DNA of 64,000 nt from assembly GCA_014218235.1 (NCBI GenBank), contig CM024766.1:20743346-20807345 (forward strand), in the 5' to 3' direction. Source of the stretch: Colocasia esculenta (Eukaryota > Streptophyta > Magnoliopsida > Alismatales > Araceae). The position numbers were made by a program, and so were the translations under genes. Shown in pieces: positions 52,870 to 64,000 of this stretch. The notes beneath the pieces are model-generated. The model saw only the letters and a program-made list of their open reading frames with translations. It was not told where the DNA came from and did not search any database. How positions within the stretch are numbered: the first letter of the stretch is position 1; the number at the start of each line of letters is the position of its first letter.

Positions 52870-54375
52870 TAGAGCCTAGGACAGTCAATGAAGCACTGTC
52901 TGATGAATCTTTGATACTAGCCATGCAAGATGAACTTAAACAGTTCAAAAGGAACCTAGTTTGGTCCCTTGTTTGAGACCATCACATCATCCTGTGATTG
53001 GTACCAAATGGATGTTCAGGAACAAATTGGATGAAGCTGGTGTGATCACTAGAAACAAGGCTAGACTGGTTGCTCAAGGCTATTCCCAAAGGGAAGGCAT
53101 AGATTTCGATGAAACCTATGCACCAGTGGCTAGACTAGAGGCAATTACAATTTTACTTGCTTATGCATCTGCATTAGATTTAAAGCTTTTTCAAATGGAC
53201 GTAAAATCTGTATTTTTAAATGGTTTCATAAAAGAGGAAGTCTATGTAGAACAACCTCCTGGTTTCGATGATGTGGATTTTCCAAATCATATTTTTAAAT
53301 TGCATAAAGCATTGTATGGTTTAAAGCAAACACTTAGAGCATGGTATGAAAGGCTCAGTGCATTTTTATTAAAACGTGGTTTTATTAGAGGACAGATAGA
53401 TAGCACACTATTTATTAAATCAAAAGTCAAAAATATATTACTTGTACAAATATACGTAGATGATTTGATTTTTGGGTGTACTGATGAATCTCTTTGCAAG
53501 TATTTTGAAAAACTTATTCAGAGAGAATTTGAAATGAGTATGATGGGGGAGCTAAATTATTTCCTTGGATTGCAAATGAAGCAAGGAAAAGAATGCACAC
53601 ATATCTGCCAAGCTAAGTACACCAAGGAATTATTGAAGAAATTTGGATTTCAAAGTGAAAAACCATTGACCACACCAATAAGCACATCTACAAGGCTAGA
53701 CAGTGATAAAGATGGTAAGAAAGTAGACCAAAAACTCTACAGAGGTATGATAGGTTCTTTACTTTATTTAACTACTAGCAAACCAGATATCCTATTTAGC
53801 ATATAAGCTGATCCTAAAGAATGTCACTTAATCTCTGTCAAAAGGATCTTTAGATATTTAGCTAAAACTCATGATCTAGGCTTGTGGTATCCCAAATCAT
53901 GCGAAATAAATTTAGTAGGATATTTTGATGCTGACTATGCTGGATGCAAGATAGATAGAAAAAGCACCAGTGGTTGTTGTCAATTTCTTGCAGGATGCTT
54001 AATCTCATAGTCCTCAAAGAAACAAAATTCAATAGCACTATGAACAGCTGAGGCTGAGTACGTGGCTGCTGGAAGCTGTTGCACACAACTCCTTTGGATA
54101 AAACAACAGCTTGAGGATTATAGACTCCACTTAAAGACAATTCCATTGCTGTGCGACAACACCAGTGCAACAAATCTCACCAAACATCCAGTTCAGCACT
54201 CAAGGACAAAGCATATAGAGGTTAGATATCATTTTATTAGAGATCATGTAGCTAACGAAAATATAAATATTTCTTTCATAGATACTCAAAATTAGTTAGG
54301 AGATATCTTCACAAAAGCATTACCTGAAGAGAGATTTACCTCTCTTAGAAGGGAATTAAGCATGTGTAATTTGTG
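52870..54375 (+). pseudogene. Copia reverse transcriptase and RNase H of element D (decayed)
   Basis: A long open part (52961-53806) has NKARLVAQGYSQREGIDFDE, QMDVKSVFLNGF, KLHKALYGLKQT and catalytic YVDD at 53453-53464, then YFLGLQMKQGKECTHICQAK and MIGSLLYLTTSKPDILFSI. A deletion removes a few residues near 53806. RNase H continues with DADYAGCKIDRKSTSG, nonsense codons near 54008 and 54043, then LLWIKQQLEDY, CDNTSATNLTKHPVQHSRTK and DIFTKALPEERFTSLRRE; stop at 54373-54375. Confidence 0.92.
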
Positions 54376-55267
54376 ATAGATTTATCTATATAAAATTGAA
54401 AAACTAATATTTTAGAATAACCCTTATTCTCTCCCGTGGATTTAAGTCAATTCTTTAAATTTCTTGCTTCATATATAGCTTTGACGGTTCGTTATTGTCA
54501 AACCCTTTATTTATCTCAAACTCGTCTCCGTTCTGTCGTTTTCTTTATTTAATGCTTTGTCCTCTCAAAGTAACTTTATGCTTATCTCTCAAATCCCGCA
54601 ATCTGTGTCACAACAATTCACCTCCCTTTCTCATCTCTTTCGACTCGCCTGGAACGATAAGCCCTATTGATTCTGACTCTCCTTCTCTGAGAGATTTCAA
54701 AGAATCCCTTTCTTCCCGCGAAAAAATTCTTGAGGGCTTTGCTCCAATCTTCCTCTCGATCCTCAAGAACCTCTCCTCATTCAATTCCATGGCGGCTTCT
54801 GGACAACATCGTGTTCCTCACAGCAAGGCAGCAAGAGAGGCTTGCAACGGTGAAGACGGAGCTGTGTGGCAACATAGCAGTTGATGTAGCAGACTTGGAG
54901 AAGAACATAATGCATAGTGTAGTACCCGCGATGCAGAGGATGAAGTGGACGCATATGGCAAATTTCTCTGAGGCAAGTTACCCAGATTTGGTAAAAGCTT
55001 TTTATGTCTGTCTGAAATAAGAGGCAGATGGGTCCTTGACTTCCACAATCAAAGGAACCCAGATTCATATCACTTATGAGTTGTTGGAATCCTTGTTTGG
55101 AGTTTCTACCACCAGTCTCAGCAGGATAGATAGTGTGGATGTTCAGGCCAAGGGCTTAGGGATTATTGGGACTGAATACAAGTTGAAGGATGGGAAGATA
55201 GATATTAACCAATTAAATGCATTCAACAGAATTCTTCATTTCATAGTTTCCTGATTTTGGTACCTAG
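54376..55267 (+). pseudogene. Post-pol (env-like) frame of element D, truncated by element E
   Basis: Downstream of pol a frame readable from about 54790 gives, after a frame change, FLTARQQERLATVKTELCGN, MKWTHMANFSEASYPDLVKA, a TAA at 55018, then IHITYELLESLFGVSTTS and INQLNAFNRILHFIVS. The block order (PDLVKAFY, then ELLESLFGV) resembles the 'putative plant transposon protein' domain seen in element A's post-pol protein. It is cut at 55268 by the LTR of element E. Presence of this frame suggests D is also a SIRE-type element. Confidence 0.65.
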
Positions 55268-58128
55268 TGTAGACACCCGTTTTTGGCCTATAAGTTGAGC
55301 ATATTCCTTGTCCATATCATTGATGTCCCAAATAGATCATCACTTTGGAGTCCTTCTCTGGCCCATCATGAGCCCATTCACCCTCAATGTCAAGCCCCAT
55401 TCTCAAGCCCATGGCCAAACACTACTTGAAATATCAAAACTATGCAATCTGCCCAATCTTCTGAACATGCATTCACTTTGAGAGCTCATAACGTCCTCAT
55501 TTTTAATCTAAATTTGGCATACCATACTATCAGTGTGTAGCCCTATGAGTCTAGAATCCAACGCAACAAACGGCGCATCAATCCGATATCTGTGGAGAGC
55601 GTTATGGCCCTTTTTGTGGGACCTACGCGCACTGCCCCTAGTGACGCGGCCTGGTGCATGGACGCGACAAGAATGCGGCCCTACGATCTGACGCGACAGC
55701 GCCATGCACGTAAACACATTTTTACATGATTTTCGGCCTCTCCTTCCATCCTAGAGCCTATCTAAAATCCCTTTGAGTTGGATTACGACCCAAACCTCCT
55801 ATCCTCATCCCTAGGGAACCCCCAAGCCCATCCAAACTCTAGATAGACTCTCAAACTCTCCCACAACTTGGACTCTCTCTCTAACTCAGGATTGGACTCT
55901 ATCTCTCTCTTCAACACATCTTAGGACTCTCTAAGGGAGAGAGGAAGGCTACCACCGAGGAGGAGAGGTCCCTGGAGGCTCTGCTCACGAGGTCCCATCG
56001 TCCCCAAGGCAGAGGAGAAGCTGGACTTCCCATTTTCCTTCTTTCTCTCTCCTCTTTCTCTCTCATATCGCCTCCAGGACCAGCAGTACTTGCACGTCTT
56101 GTGGAGATCGAACCAGGCCAGATCTTTTCGAGGTTTCTTCATCAAAGTTTCTCCCCACAGATCCCTCTTCAACCTCGAAGTGGAATCACATCGATTGGTG
56201 GCTTGTGCGAAAAGTTACAGCAGATTGATCTTCACTTTCTCTCTCATATCGAGATCTGCACATGCGGGATTATCGTCTCTTCCACAGCCCAAACCAGGCC
56301 GGATCTCTTCATGATGTCTTCATGAAAGTTGTTCATGACAACCTCCTCTCCGACCTCCAACTAGAATCACATCAAACGGGGCAGTATCTGTTTAGTTTTG
56401 ATTTTTACTTTCTTTTCCATGTTTTACACATGTATGCATGAGTTAGGATTCCTCCTTCTCCTCTTACATGATTTCTCCCCATGCATATTCCTCCCCATGT
56501 TTTCCTACTACTCAAGGGGTTTAAAAACCACCCCCAGGTCCGTTCCCTCCATGCTCCATATCTTTCTTCTATTTAAGAATAGCTACTACACTTAACATAG
56601 TATGACAGGGTTTTATTTTTTGTTTTCGTTGTTTTGGCAGGCACCCAAGCGAAGATCCACCAGCGGCTCTCATCCTCCGGCCGGATAGAGGACGAGAAGG
56701 AGGTCCCATCCATCATCTCCCGCACAGAAGAGAACGCGACGGTGTAGGGCGACGCGACAAGAGACGCGTCAGCTAGGGGTGACGCGATATCAGCACTTTC
56801 GCGGCAACCATGACTACCGCGATATAAGGTACACCCCTGTTCTCTCTCCTTTTCCTAGAGTAGTTAGCCCAGACATTTCTCTTCTCATTAGGCAACTATC
56901 TAGGTGGCGATCAGATCCTATTTTCCATGCTATCATATTTGGTATTCATGTCTGTGTTGAGGGGTGCACAATCCCTGTGATTACACCTTTTGGCGATCAC
57001 GGTGGGACCTTCAGTGCTACCCTCGTGGATTTAGTTTTCCGGCTTGCCATATTTTCTTCCTTATTTGTTATTTTAGTGCCCTGTTAGTTGTTACTCGGTT
57101 CTTATCGCGGCGCATCGCGGTGACGCGATACGGTCGCGGCCCCCGGAAAAGACGCGATAGCAGGTCATTGTTTCTTATTCTTATATCTGCCTTTTCCTGC
57201 TTGTATGAGATCATGCATCCATGTTCCTTGTCTTTGTATCATGTATTTTCGTGTTTTTGAATGTTAGAATCCTGTTAGGATTCGGGTTTTCCTTTTATTT
57301 TCATTTGTAAGTTTTCGGGTCCTGTCGCGGCGTAGCGCAAGGACGCGACAAGGTCGCACCGTGGGTAAGCGTCGTGTCAACAGGTACGCTATGTTTGTTA
57401 ATGCTTCCATCCATGAATCAGTTTCTGAGTGCTTCCTGATCCATGCTATATTAATTTAGGGATTTTGTTCTTTTATCATCTGTTAGGGTAGTCTGTTTGA
57501 GTCTGTGTTTGTGACTTACTTTGTTCTCGAGTTCTGTTCTTATCGCGGCAGGCCGCCCTGCCGCGATAGTGTCGCGGTGTACCCGGCCGCTGCGACTCTG
57601 CCCGAGAGCTTGTTTGTCACCCTACTTGGTCTTCATTCGTTACTCTTGCATACATTTTTGGGCACTAGGCCCTTGCATAAACTATTGGTCCCATTGTCTA
57701 GGTTCCCCCTTGGTTGAGTGAGCCCTCTCACCTACGAGCACTCGTAGGCTGACTCGGGCCCACCTTCCAAGGACCTCTGTAAGTCCTCGTGACCGTACGC
57801 ACGTTGCGGTTCACCGGGCCGGTTGTACCCGTTGTTCCACCTAGTTCAACCATCCCCCACGTGTGAATTGTGTGTTCCCCCTTAGTCACCCCGGAGTACT
57901 TGAGTACACACCCATTAGGGTTCCTCTTTAGCCGAGTGCAATTCAATTAAATCAATCCATTAAAAGGCTAAGTGATAACCCTAAAATCCTAACGCTTATC
58001 ATATCAACTTGGGTGTTTGCTTGAAAATACCTTTCTCATCCTCTTCTTGTGTAATTGTATTTGTTGTTGTATCCTTATTTTGTATTTTAGTGTATTCTTT
58101 TTAATTCCTCCCATTTTATCATCCTCTC
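55268..58128 (+). repeat. LTR and leader of element E
   Basis: It starts TGTAGACACC. CGCGAC/TCGCGG words are spread in at least four islands (about 55630-55700, 56728-56825, 57104-57160, 57328-57375, and TCGCGGCAGG near 57542). The module at 57771-57829 (GGACCTCTGTAAGTCCTC ... CACCGGGCCGGTTGTACC) matches that of the other two LTR families. Frames of 60-100 codons inside are unsupported. The LTR's 3' border lies somewhere before 58128. Confidence 0.6.
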
Positions 58129-60859
58129 ATGGCTCCTTTCCACTTCACCTATCCTCCAACCTCTCCTCCTCATGTAGACCTCTTGTTTCATGAGTCTATT
58201 CCAAATTCAGCCCAGTCCAGGGCCCATCGGGCCGATGAGAGTGCCCATTCCCAACCTAATCTGTCTCCATCCTCTTCTATCGAGGCCGCTAAATTGGAGC
58301 GCCTCCTGCTTGAAATGGGCCCTGACCAGGCCCGCGAATTGTTGTCCACCTTTGCTCTACGGTCTTCTTCCAAGATGGCCCACAGGCCCACGTCATCCTG
58401 CTCATTTTAGATCATCTCACATTGTCACTCCTGGATCGGGACATCCTTTTGCTCAGCCCACATCATTGCAGCCGGCCCATTATGCTCAATCTGGCCCGGA
58501 CCTTGACTCTCGACTCCGCTCTCATTCCCAAGCTGGCCCTCGCTATCCACTATCCACTTCGGCTCAGGACTTCCAATCCGAGTTCGAATCCATGAAGCGA
58601 GAGCTCAGTGACCTGCGGAGGCAGTTATAGCCAAAACCTTCCTTCAATGATACTCTTCCTGATTTCTGTGGTCTCCGGATCCCTCCACCTTCTCAGCTCC
58701 GTGTTTATCACAAATTCAATCGGGCTGGTGTCCCTTACATCCATCTGATGGATTTTCTCCATGAGTCAGTGTCCTATCAACATGATCGCCGCTTACTGGC
58801 TTATCTTTTTAGGCGATCATTAGACGGGCCCGCTCTGGAGTGGTTTTATTCTCTGCCTCTCAATGAAGCCGAGGATTTTGAAATTGTCAAGGCCAGATTC
58901 GTGCAGCAATATCAAGACCGGGCTGGGCCCGCGTATTCAATGGTCGATCTGGTGACTGAGCAGATGAAGCCCGATGAAGATTTTGCAACCTATGCCGACC
59001 GGTGGCGTCAAATGTCCATGCATGTCAAGATGCACATCCCAGAAGAAGAGAAAATCAAGCTTATCATTGCTAATACAACGCCCATGTACCGCCACATCCT
59101 GGCTATGAACAATATCACATCCATGCAACAATTATACAGCCGTGCTCGCTTTGTTAAAACCCAACTCTTTGACTCCCCCATGCCATCCATGTTTGAGGCC
59201 CAACAACCGAATTCTTCATTTCAAGGGCCCACTTATGAGGGAGTCCAAACCCATGCCCAAGTTGATACCATCCACCACCCCACGCCTACCCACTCCACTA
59301 ACCACCATGCACCTCCACCTTCATATAGCCAACTCACCCCGCTTCCACAAGAACAACCGTCTCGTCCATGCCGCAGCATCCTACCATCCACTACCCAGCC
59401 ATCACGGCATTCACTTGGCCCAAAGCGAGCCCATTATCATCCGTTGCCCCAATCCCTCTCTGATGTCTTCACAGCCCTGATGTCCATCAATGCATTGCAA
59501 CTTCCTCCAGAAAAGCCAAGTTGGGACATGACAGTGGACATATCAGAATATTGCTTATATCATCGCCATCCGGGGCATACAGTCGCAAACTGCTGCGAAT
59601 TCCGGGATGTGATCTATAATCTAGAGCACAAGATAGATTGGGCAGAAATGCACAGGCTCATCCTACATTGTCAAGAGAAGAGAAAAGCACAAGACCAGGG
59701 GCAGCATCCCTCTCCATCGCAGGTAGCGGGACAGCCGCCCGAGCAGCCAACAGCGCAACCAAGACAGCCAGCACAAGTATCAAGGCAGTCGTCATCTCCA
59801 CCAGTTCAAGGACAAAGGCACTTCTTTAATTATCCTCCAAGTGCACCATCCACTCCGTCACAACCTCAACAACCCCCTCCACCAACCTTTACTCAGGCTA
59901 GCACCACCACACCTCCCCCCGACACCGCGCCACGACACGAAGACAAGCTATCAGCTCGACGTATTGTGTCGGTACACCATCTGTCATCTCCACCAATGCC
60001 GCAACCGACTAATCCCTCATCTACTCTAAACCCTACATCCTTACCCATTGCCATTCTCTCTATGCCACCACCACTTGCACCTGAGCAAGTCATTACCACC
60101 ACACCAAGGCTCGAGCAAGCTCCGCTCACCTCTGAGCCCGAGCAAGAGTTTCCTACTCCCAAGAGTAAGGCTGCTTCAGCCTCTGAGTTGGAGGAAGAGC
60201 TCTCTTCGCACGAACCTATCCTTGCCACCACCCAGTCGCTTCACATCAAGCCCTCTGCATCCGACGAATCCACCATAGCCACCATACATCCCATCACCAC
60301 ATCCCAATGGAGCAGGTGTGCATCACCAGCAGCATGCCTTGAAATTACTTCCCCTATGCGAGATGGACCGAGTAAAGGTAGCTCAGTTCCGGTCATGTGT
60401 TTCGGCCCTTACAACTACATCAGTCGCATGCCGGTCTATGTCCTTATCTCGGGCACGTTCAGGAAGGATGAGCTTTCATCTCCTCAGAAGAGCACTGTCA
60501 ATAAGAGTTTCCAGGCCCTAGTGCCAGCCAGGTCTAAAGCGGGGACGGTAGCCATTACGTTGCTTATTGGAAATGCTACCATTAATGCCATCATCACTCC
60601 TCGCTCAGCTATTTTGCATATGGCTGGTCAAGACAAGGGGTTCTCTACAAACGTCGTGCTATCTCACGCGGCTTCTAAGGCCATCATGAATCAGCTGTCA
60701 CTCAAGGGGCAAGAAGTCACACTGCCCGAAGCATCCAAAGCCCTCATTGCATGTTTCAACCTGACCAGGGGCACATTGCTATGTCACCAAGAACACTCAA
60801 GGTTTTGCCAAGAGTCCTTTGCAATTTGCCTCAGCCTGTCAGTCAGTTGGCCGTGCTAG
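58129..60859 (+). pseudogene. Tat/Ogre-type Gag of element E
   Basis: The first ATG (58129) opens MAPFHFTYPPTSPPHVDLLF. A frameshift near 58390 and a TAG at 58628 lead into the 703-codon open frame 58748-60859. The retroviral gag-type core includes FRRSLDGPALEWFYSLPL, EIVKARFVQQYQDRAGPAYS and DFATYADRWRQM. Near 59550 the knuckle is CLYHRHPGHTVANC, a C-H-H-C version of the zinc knuckle typical of Tat-group Gags. A very long Pro/Ser/Thr/Gln-rich region follows (about residues 155-520), then a globular stretch near the end (CFGPYNYISRMPVYVLISGT) that I cannot assign and that might be protease-like. Lineage is inferred from motif resemblance. Confidence 0.72.
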
Positions 60860-61806
60860 TGCCACCCATCACACTCCCAGAAGCCTCCCCTCTTCAACTA
60901 TCAAGGGAGTTGGTCTTCATGCTAGATTATCAGGCCAAGATTCCAAGTCTCTAGCTTATGGTACCACGCATCAAATTCCCATGGATTTGCACTATCCACT
61001 TGTCAAAGGACTCCTTCTTAATGAAGATGCCAATTTATGGCGTTCCCCCATGGATGTCTATAATGGTTGGATATGCAAATGATAGCCAAGGGGCAAGTGC
61101 GCACACGGCAGTCATGACGACTATAATTAATGAGAGAGTCGTGTGGCTGCAGAGAAGAGCGAGGCCATCTGCTGCCTGGTCCCGCTATTTAAGAAGACAT
61201 GTCTAGAAGAAACCGTCGTATCTGGCTATGAGAGCAAAGAAGCGGTGCCGTCACAAGAAGAAATCTGCCAAGAAGCAAAGGAGGCTGAGATCAAGATTGA
61301 AATTCTTCAAGAAAAATATCGGTCTCCCTATCTTGTCATCTACTGACCTTGATCTTTCGATACTACTCATTTTGGTCAATCTAGTTCCCAGAGGAGGCGC
61401 CCGATCTCTCAATTCTGGACTGGTGCCGCATTATTCCCCTCCTACTCTTTTAGGGTCTTTGGACCCTCACTTATCTCTTCCTCCTGAGCCACCCGATCAC
61501 CCTCGGGGTACCCAGTCTCTCTCTCCATATCCACCTGGGTCACCTAACTTCCTTCCTAGTGCTCAGGGTTCCCCTTTTCCTCTTCCACCAGAGCCTCCTA
61601 ATTATAGGTCAGGTCCGCATTCTCCAGGGGCATCTGATTCCCCTCCTTCCACTTCCCCTTCTGATCCTTTAGATCCTCCACCCTCCATTCTACAGTTCCT
61701 TCCTCTAACCCCTCCTGATCTCGGGTCCAACCCGATTCCTCCCTCACTACCTATTCGGGGTCTCGACCCTTTCTCTCACTGTTCCAGAGGTTTCAGTCCT
61801 CACTAA
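60860..61806 (+). pseudogene. Basic then Pro-rich frame(s) downstream of gag
   Basis: Several overlapping short frames continue after gag. The longest (61228-61806, 192 codons) begins with a very basic segment (KKRCRHKKKSAKKQRRLRSR) and then becomes Pro/Ser-rich, ending at TAA. Another (61143-61346) is acidic. Frames switch, so the original protein is unclear. No catalytic motif is seen. The basic patch could bind nucleic acid, but it may be composition only. Confidence 0.35.
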
Positions 61807-62938
61807 CATTTTTTTTTCTCCTTTGTAAATCCTTCTTGTTTGAGGGTTCTTATCCCTCATCTTCATGTAGCATCATGTCTCCCTCTTGTTTGTGTTGAGT
61901 TGGCTCCAATTCTTGCTGACCCCTGACTTTTTTACATTTTCCTGCAAATGAGCTAATTAAAATCCACCAAGATCAAAGTTTGAAGACTAGTGTAGGTCAT
62001 TCTTTCAATAAAGGGAGTCGCATTGTGCACCAAAATATCCATGTAAATATTAGTTTCAACACCAAGAGCATTAAAGAGAGTCATCTCAGTTCACAACTAG
62101 AGTGGTCGAGTTAGTCTTAGGTTTGTTTTGCTTCTGCAGCACTCAAGCTAGAGATTACTCCATGCTCGGAGTCTAACATTCCTTCCCCTATCATTAAAGG
62201 TCACTTTAAGCATGGATCATCACACACTCACACGGCAACCTTGGTCGGTTCCTCTAGCAAACACCGTTGCTACTTAGGCCATACTTAGAAGGTGCAAAAG
62301 CTGTTCTCTTCTTTACCCGGTCGAAGTGCAGGGGTAAAAAAAAAAGACTATTTAGGCGAGGTGACCAACCGAAGCACACCTTGATGAGAGGAATCTCAAA
62401 TAGGGACGGTCAATCAGGCCTGCAAAAGAAAAGCCAAATAAAAGTGAGAAGAAGAATAAATGAAAGAAAATCAAGGAATAGGGGCATGGCAAAGAGTGGC
62501 AGTACAGTTCCCCGCGGGACGCCCTTGAGCTCGGTCGTACGTATGCCCCAAGCAAGAAACAGGCACAATAAAGTGACCTAAAGTCCCTCCTCAACAGATT
62601 GAATCTCTAAGGGGTGTGCTGTGGAAGGAAGCTAAACTTGATTTGTTCTTTAAAACCTGCACTAGACTTATCCCCAAACTTTCTTCTCTTTCTCTCTATA
62701 AAGCTACGTCGTCTCCTAGGTATGGCCTTTGTAGTGGCACCGCAAGCTAGGGGAAACCATCTACAGGACGCCACCATCTTAATGTACATCCGACCTTTTG
62801 GTGGTCTTTAATGAAAGGGGAATGAATGGGGACCCCTTACCAGTAGTTTGATCTTGCTTTAGTGTTGTAGTAGCAAGGGTGAGTACCTTCCGTCTCATGT
62901 GTCTTTTTAGGAAGGGCTAGCGTCGGCTTTAGGCGTTA
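61807..62938. other. No recognisable feature
   Basis: Part of element E or unrelated DNA. No protein motif, LTR end or RNA gene was recognised. The roughly 100-codon frame at 62267-62581 is basic but matches nothing I know. Confidence 0.4.
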
Positions 62939-63190
62939 TTGCAAAAAAACTCAAAAAAACCAATATTGTCAAAAATCCCAAAAATCAAATATTTCCAAAA
63001 TAAAAAAAATCAAATATTTCCAAAATCCAAAAAATCAAATATTACCAAAAATAAAAAAAATCAAATATTGCCAATAATCCCCAAAAAATCAACATTTCCA
63101 AAATCCAAAAATCAGATATTGCAAAAATCTAAAAAAATAAAATAATTTCAAAACTCCAAAAAAAATCAAATGTTTTCAAACTAAAATAAC
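62939..63190. repeat. A/T-rich tandem repeat, unit about 22-27 bp
   Basis: About eight degenerate units of the type AAATCAAATATTTCCAAAAT are in tandem. The apparent 68-codon Lys/Asn/Ile-rich frame here is produced by the repeat. Confidence 0.8.
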
Positions 63191-64000
63191 AAAAATGAGC
63201 AGATCTAATCATGTATGCTAAGTGTGCAGGTACATTGGCTCCCAAGCATTGATCGCTCAGATCTCCACATTGCTTCATTGCTTTTGTCTGAGTCTTGCTC
63301 ACATCATCTTTACGATCTGTCTCTCCTCCTCAGTCCCATCCATGATTTGAATTTCAAACTCATTATCCCACCAAGTCATTCCCAAGTCCCATACATATTC
63401 TCCCTCAATGGCTACATGAGAAGACTCTCTATGTGTGAACCTGGCGGTTCTTCAGTACTTTGTTTCAATCATGTGGATGACTGAGTTATTTATGCTTATT
63501 GTTGTTAGCTTGTTTAGTGCTTTGTTTATTGCTTCATTTACACACAAAAACAAAAACAAAAAAATCAGAAAAAGTAAAACAAAAAAAATGGCGAGTTCTT
63601 CGCTCCACAGGTAAGTCAGGTAAGTATCCCTATCTGTTCTCCCTTGCATTACTATATGGTACTTATGCTACTATATTATCTTAAGGACCAGCTGGTTTTC
63701 AATGTGTTCTGGGATTTGAGTTCCCCTTCAACAAAAATAGTGATAATCTAGGTGCATATTGCTAATCGTTGGATAGGCCGTTGAGTTAAATAAGTACGGG
63801 GACGATAGATTCAGGCCTACACTGCGGTTGCAGGTAGTCTCTTGACCCATTCTTATTCGGCTTGACAATATTATCCTTGAGTATTTTCTATTTTCTTCTT
63901 TCTTTACATATTGATTTGATGATTTCTTTTTATTTTAGCCCAGCATGCATCATGTAGGACTTTGAGCTTCATGCCACATGATTTGTCAAAAGTTGTTTCC
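63191..64000. other. No recognisable feature
   Basis: Unassigned, with A-rich runs near 63540-63590. It may still be the interior of element E; no pol motif is found. Confidence 0.4.

Larger units (their letters stand above)
55268..64000 (+). mobile_element. Element E: Tat-type-Gag LTR retrotransposon, incomplete at window end
   Basis: It starts TGTAGACACCCG inside the post-pol frame of D (preceding pentamer CCTAG). About 2.9 kb of LTR/leader precedes a long gag frame. No reverse transcriptase, RNase H or integrase motif is found up to 64000, 5.8 kb after the gag start, so E may be non-autonomous, or pol may lie beyond a long spacer. The LTR end and primer-binding site could not be fixed. 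The leader contains CGCGAC-type words and the two-part module also present in the Tekay-like LTRs. Confidence 0.75.

Noticed and set aside
62939..63145. Lys/Asn/Ile-rich 68-codon frame
   Set aside because: It is a translation of the A/T-rich tandem repeat.

Overview
The window is repeat-dominated flowering-plant nuclear DNA with no cellular gene that I can support. The evidence is the set of families present: a plant-type hAT transposase relic, a Ty3 chromovirus with LTRs of about 3.3 kb, Ty1/copia elements of the SIRE/Maximus type with an extra post-pol reading frame, and an element with a Tat/Ogre-type Gag. Nearly every coding region is broken by stops and frameshifts. A 100-N assembly gap lies at 20869-20968. 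The species cannot be named from this sequence.

Layout. (1) 480-14107: a minus-strand hAT transposase pseudogene, split by a complete minus-strand Tekay/Del-like Ty3 element (2120-13430; LTRs 2120-5432 and 10125-13430). (2) 14130-15100: 3' end of a copia element and the start of its 3' LTR. (3) 15100-18690: low-complexity DNA, an A/T-rich MITE-like element and two blocks of degenerate GATTCGATC-type repeat. (4) 18690-20868: an unusual LTR/leader, with a G/C palindromic minisatellite, a TATA box, then an array of hairpins with a constant loop and changing stems, running up to the gap. (5) 20969-22437: SIRE LTR fragment. (6) 22438-47199: SIRE element A (gag, pol, env-like frame). Its env-like frame is interrupted by a Tekay-like solo LTR (31397-34908) and, at its last codons, by a second SIRE-like element B (36748-45129) that has no protease, integrase or reverse transcriptase. 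(7) 47200-47363: Ty3 integrase fragment beside element A. (8) 47551-49560: decayed SIRE-type post-pol frame. (9) 49580-55267: copia element D (gag, pol, post-pol frame). (10) 55268 to the window end: element E, with a long LTR/leader and a Tat-type gag, inserted in D.

The most interesting signal is structural rather than coding. Four LTR families carry arrays of short inverted repeats. In the SIRE leaders and in the 19.3-19.6 kb array the stems change from unit to unit while pairing is kept. In addition, a 94-105 nt element predicted to fold as a three-way junction occurs four times downstream of pol or gag in elements A and B (29776, 40934, 41584, 41971), with compensatory changes in several stems. 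This is the best candidate here for an undescribed functional RNA. The Ty3 LTR, the solo LTR and the element E LTR also share a two-part module with a constant span of 58-59 bp, downstream of CGCGAC/GTCGCG inverted repeats.
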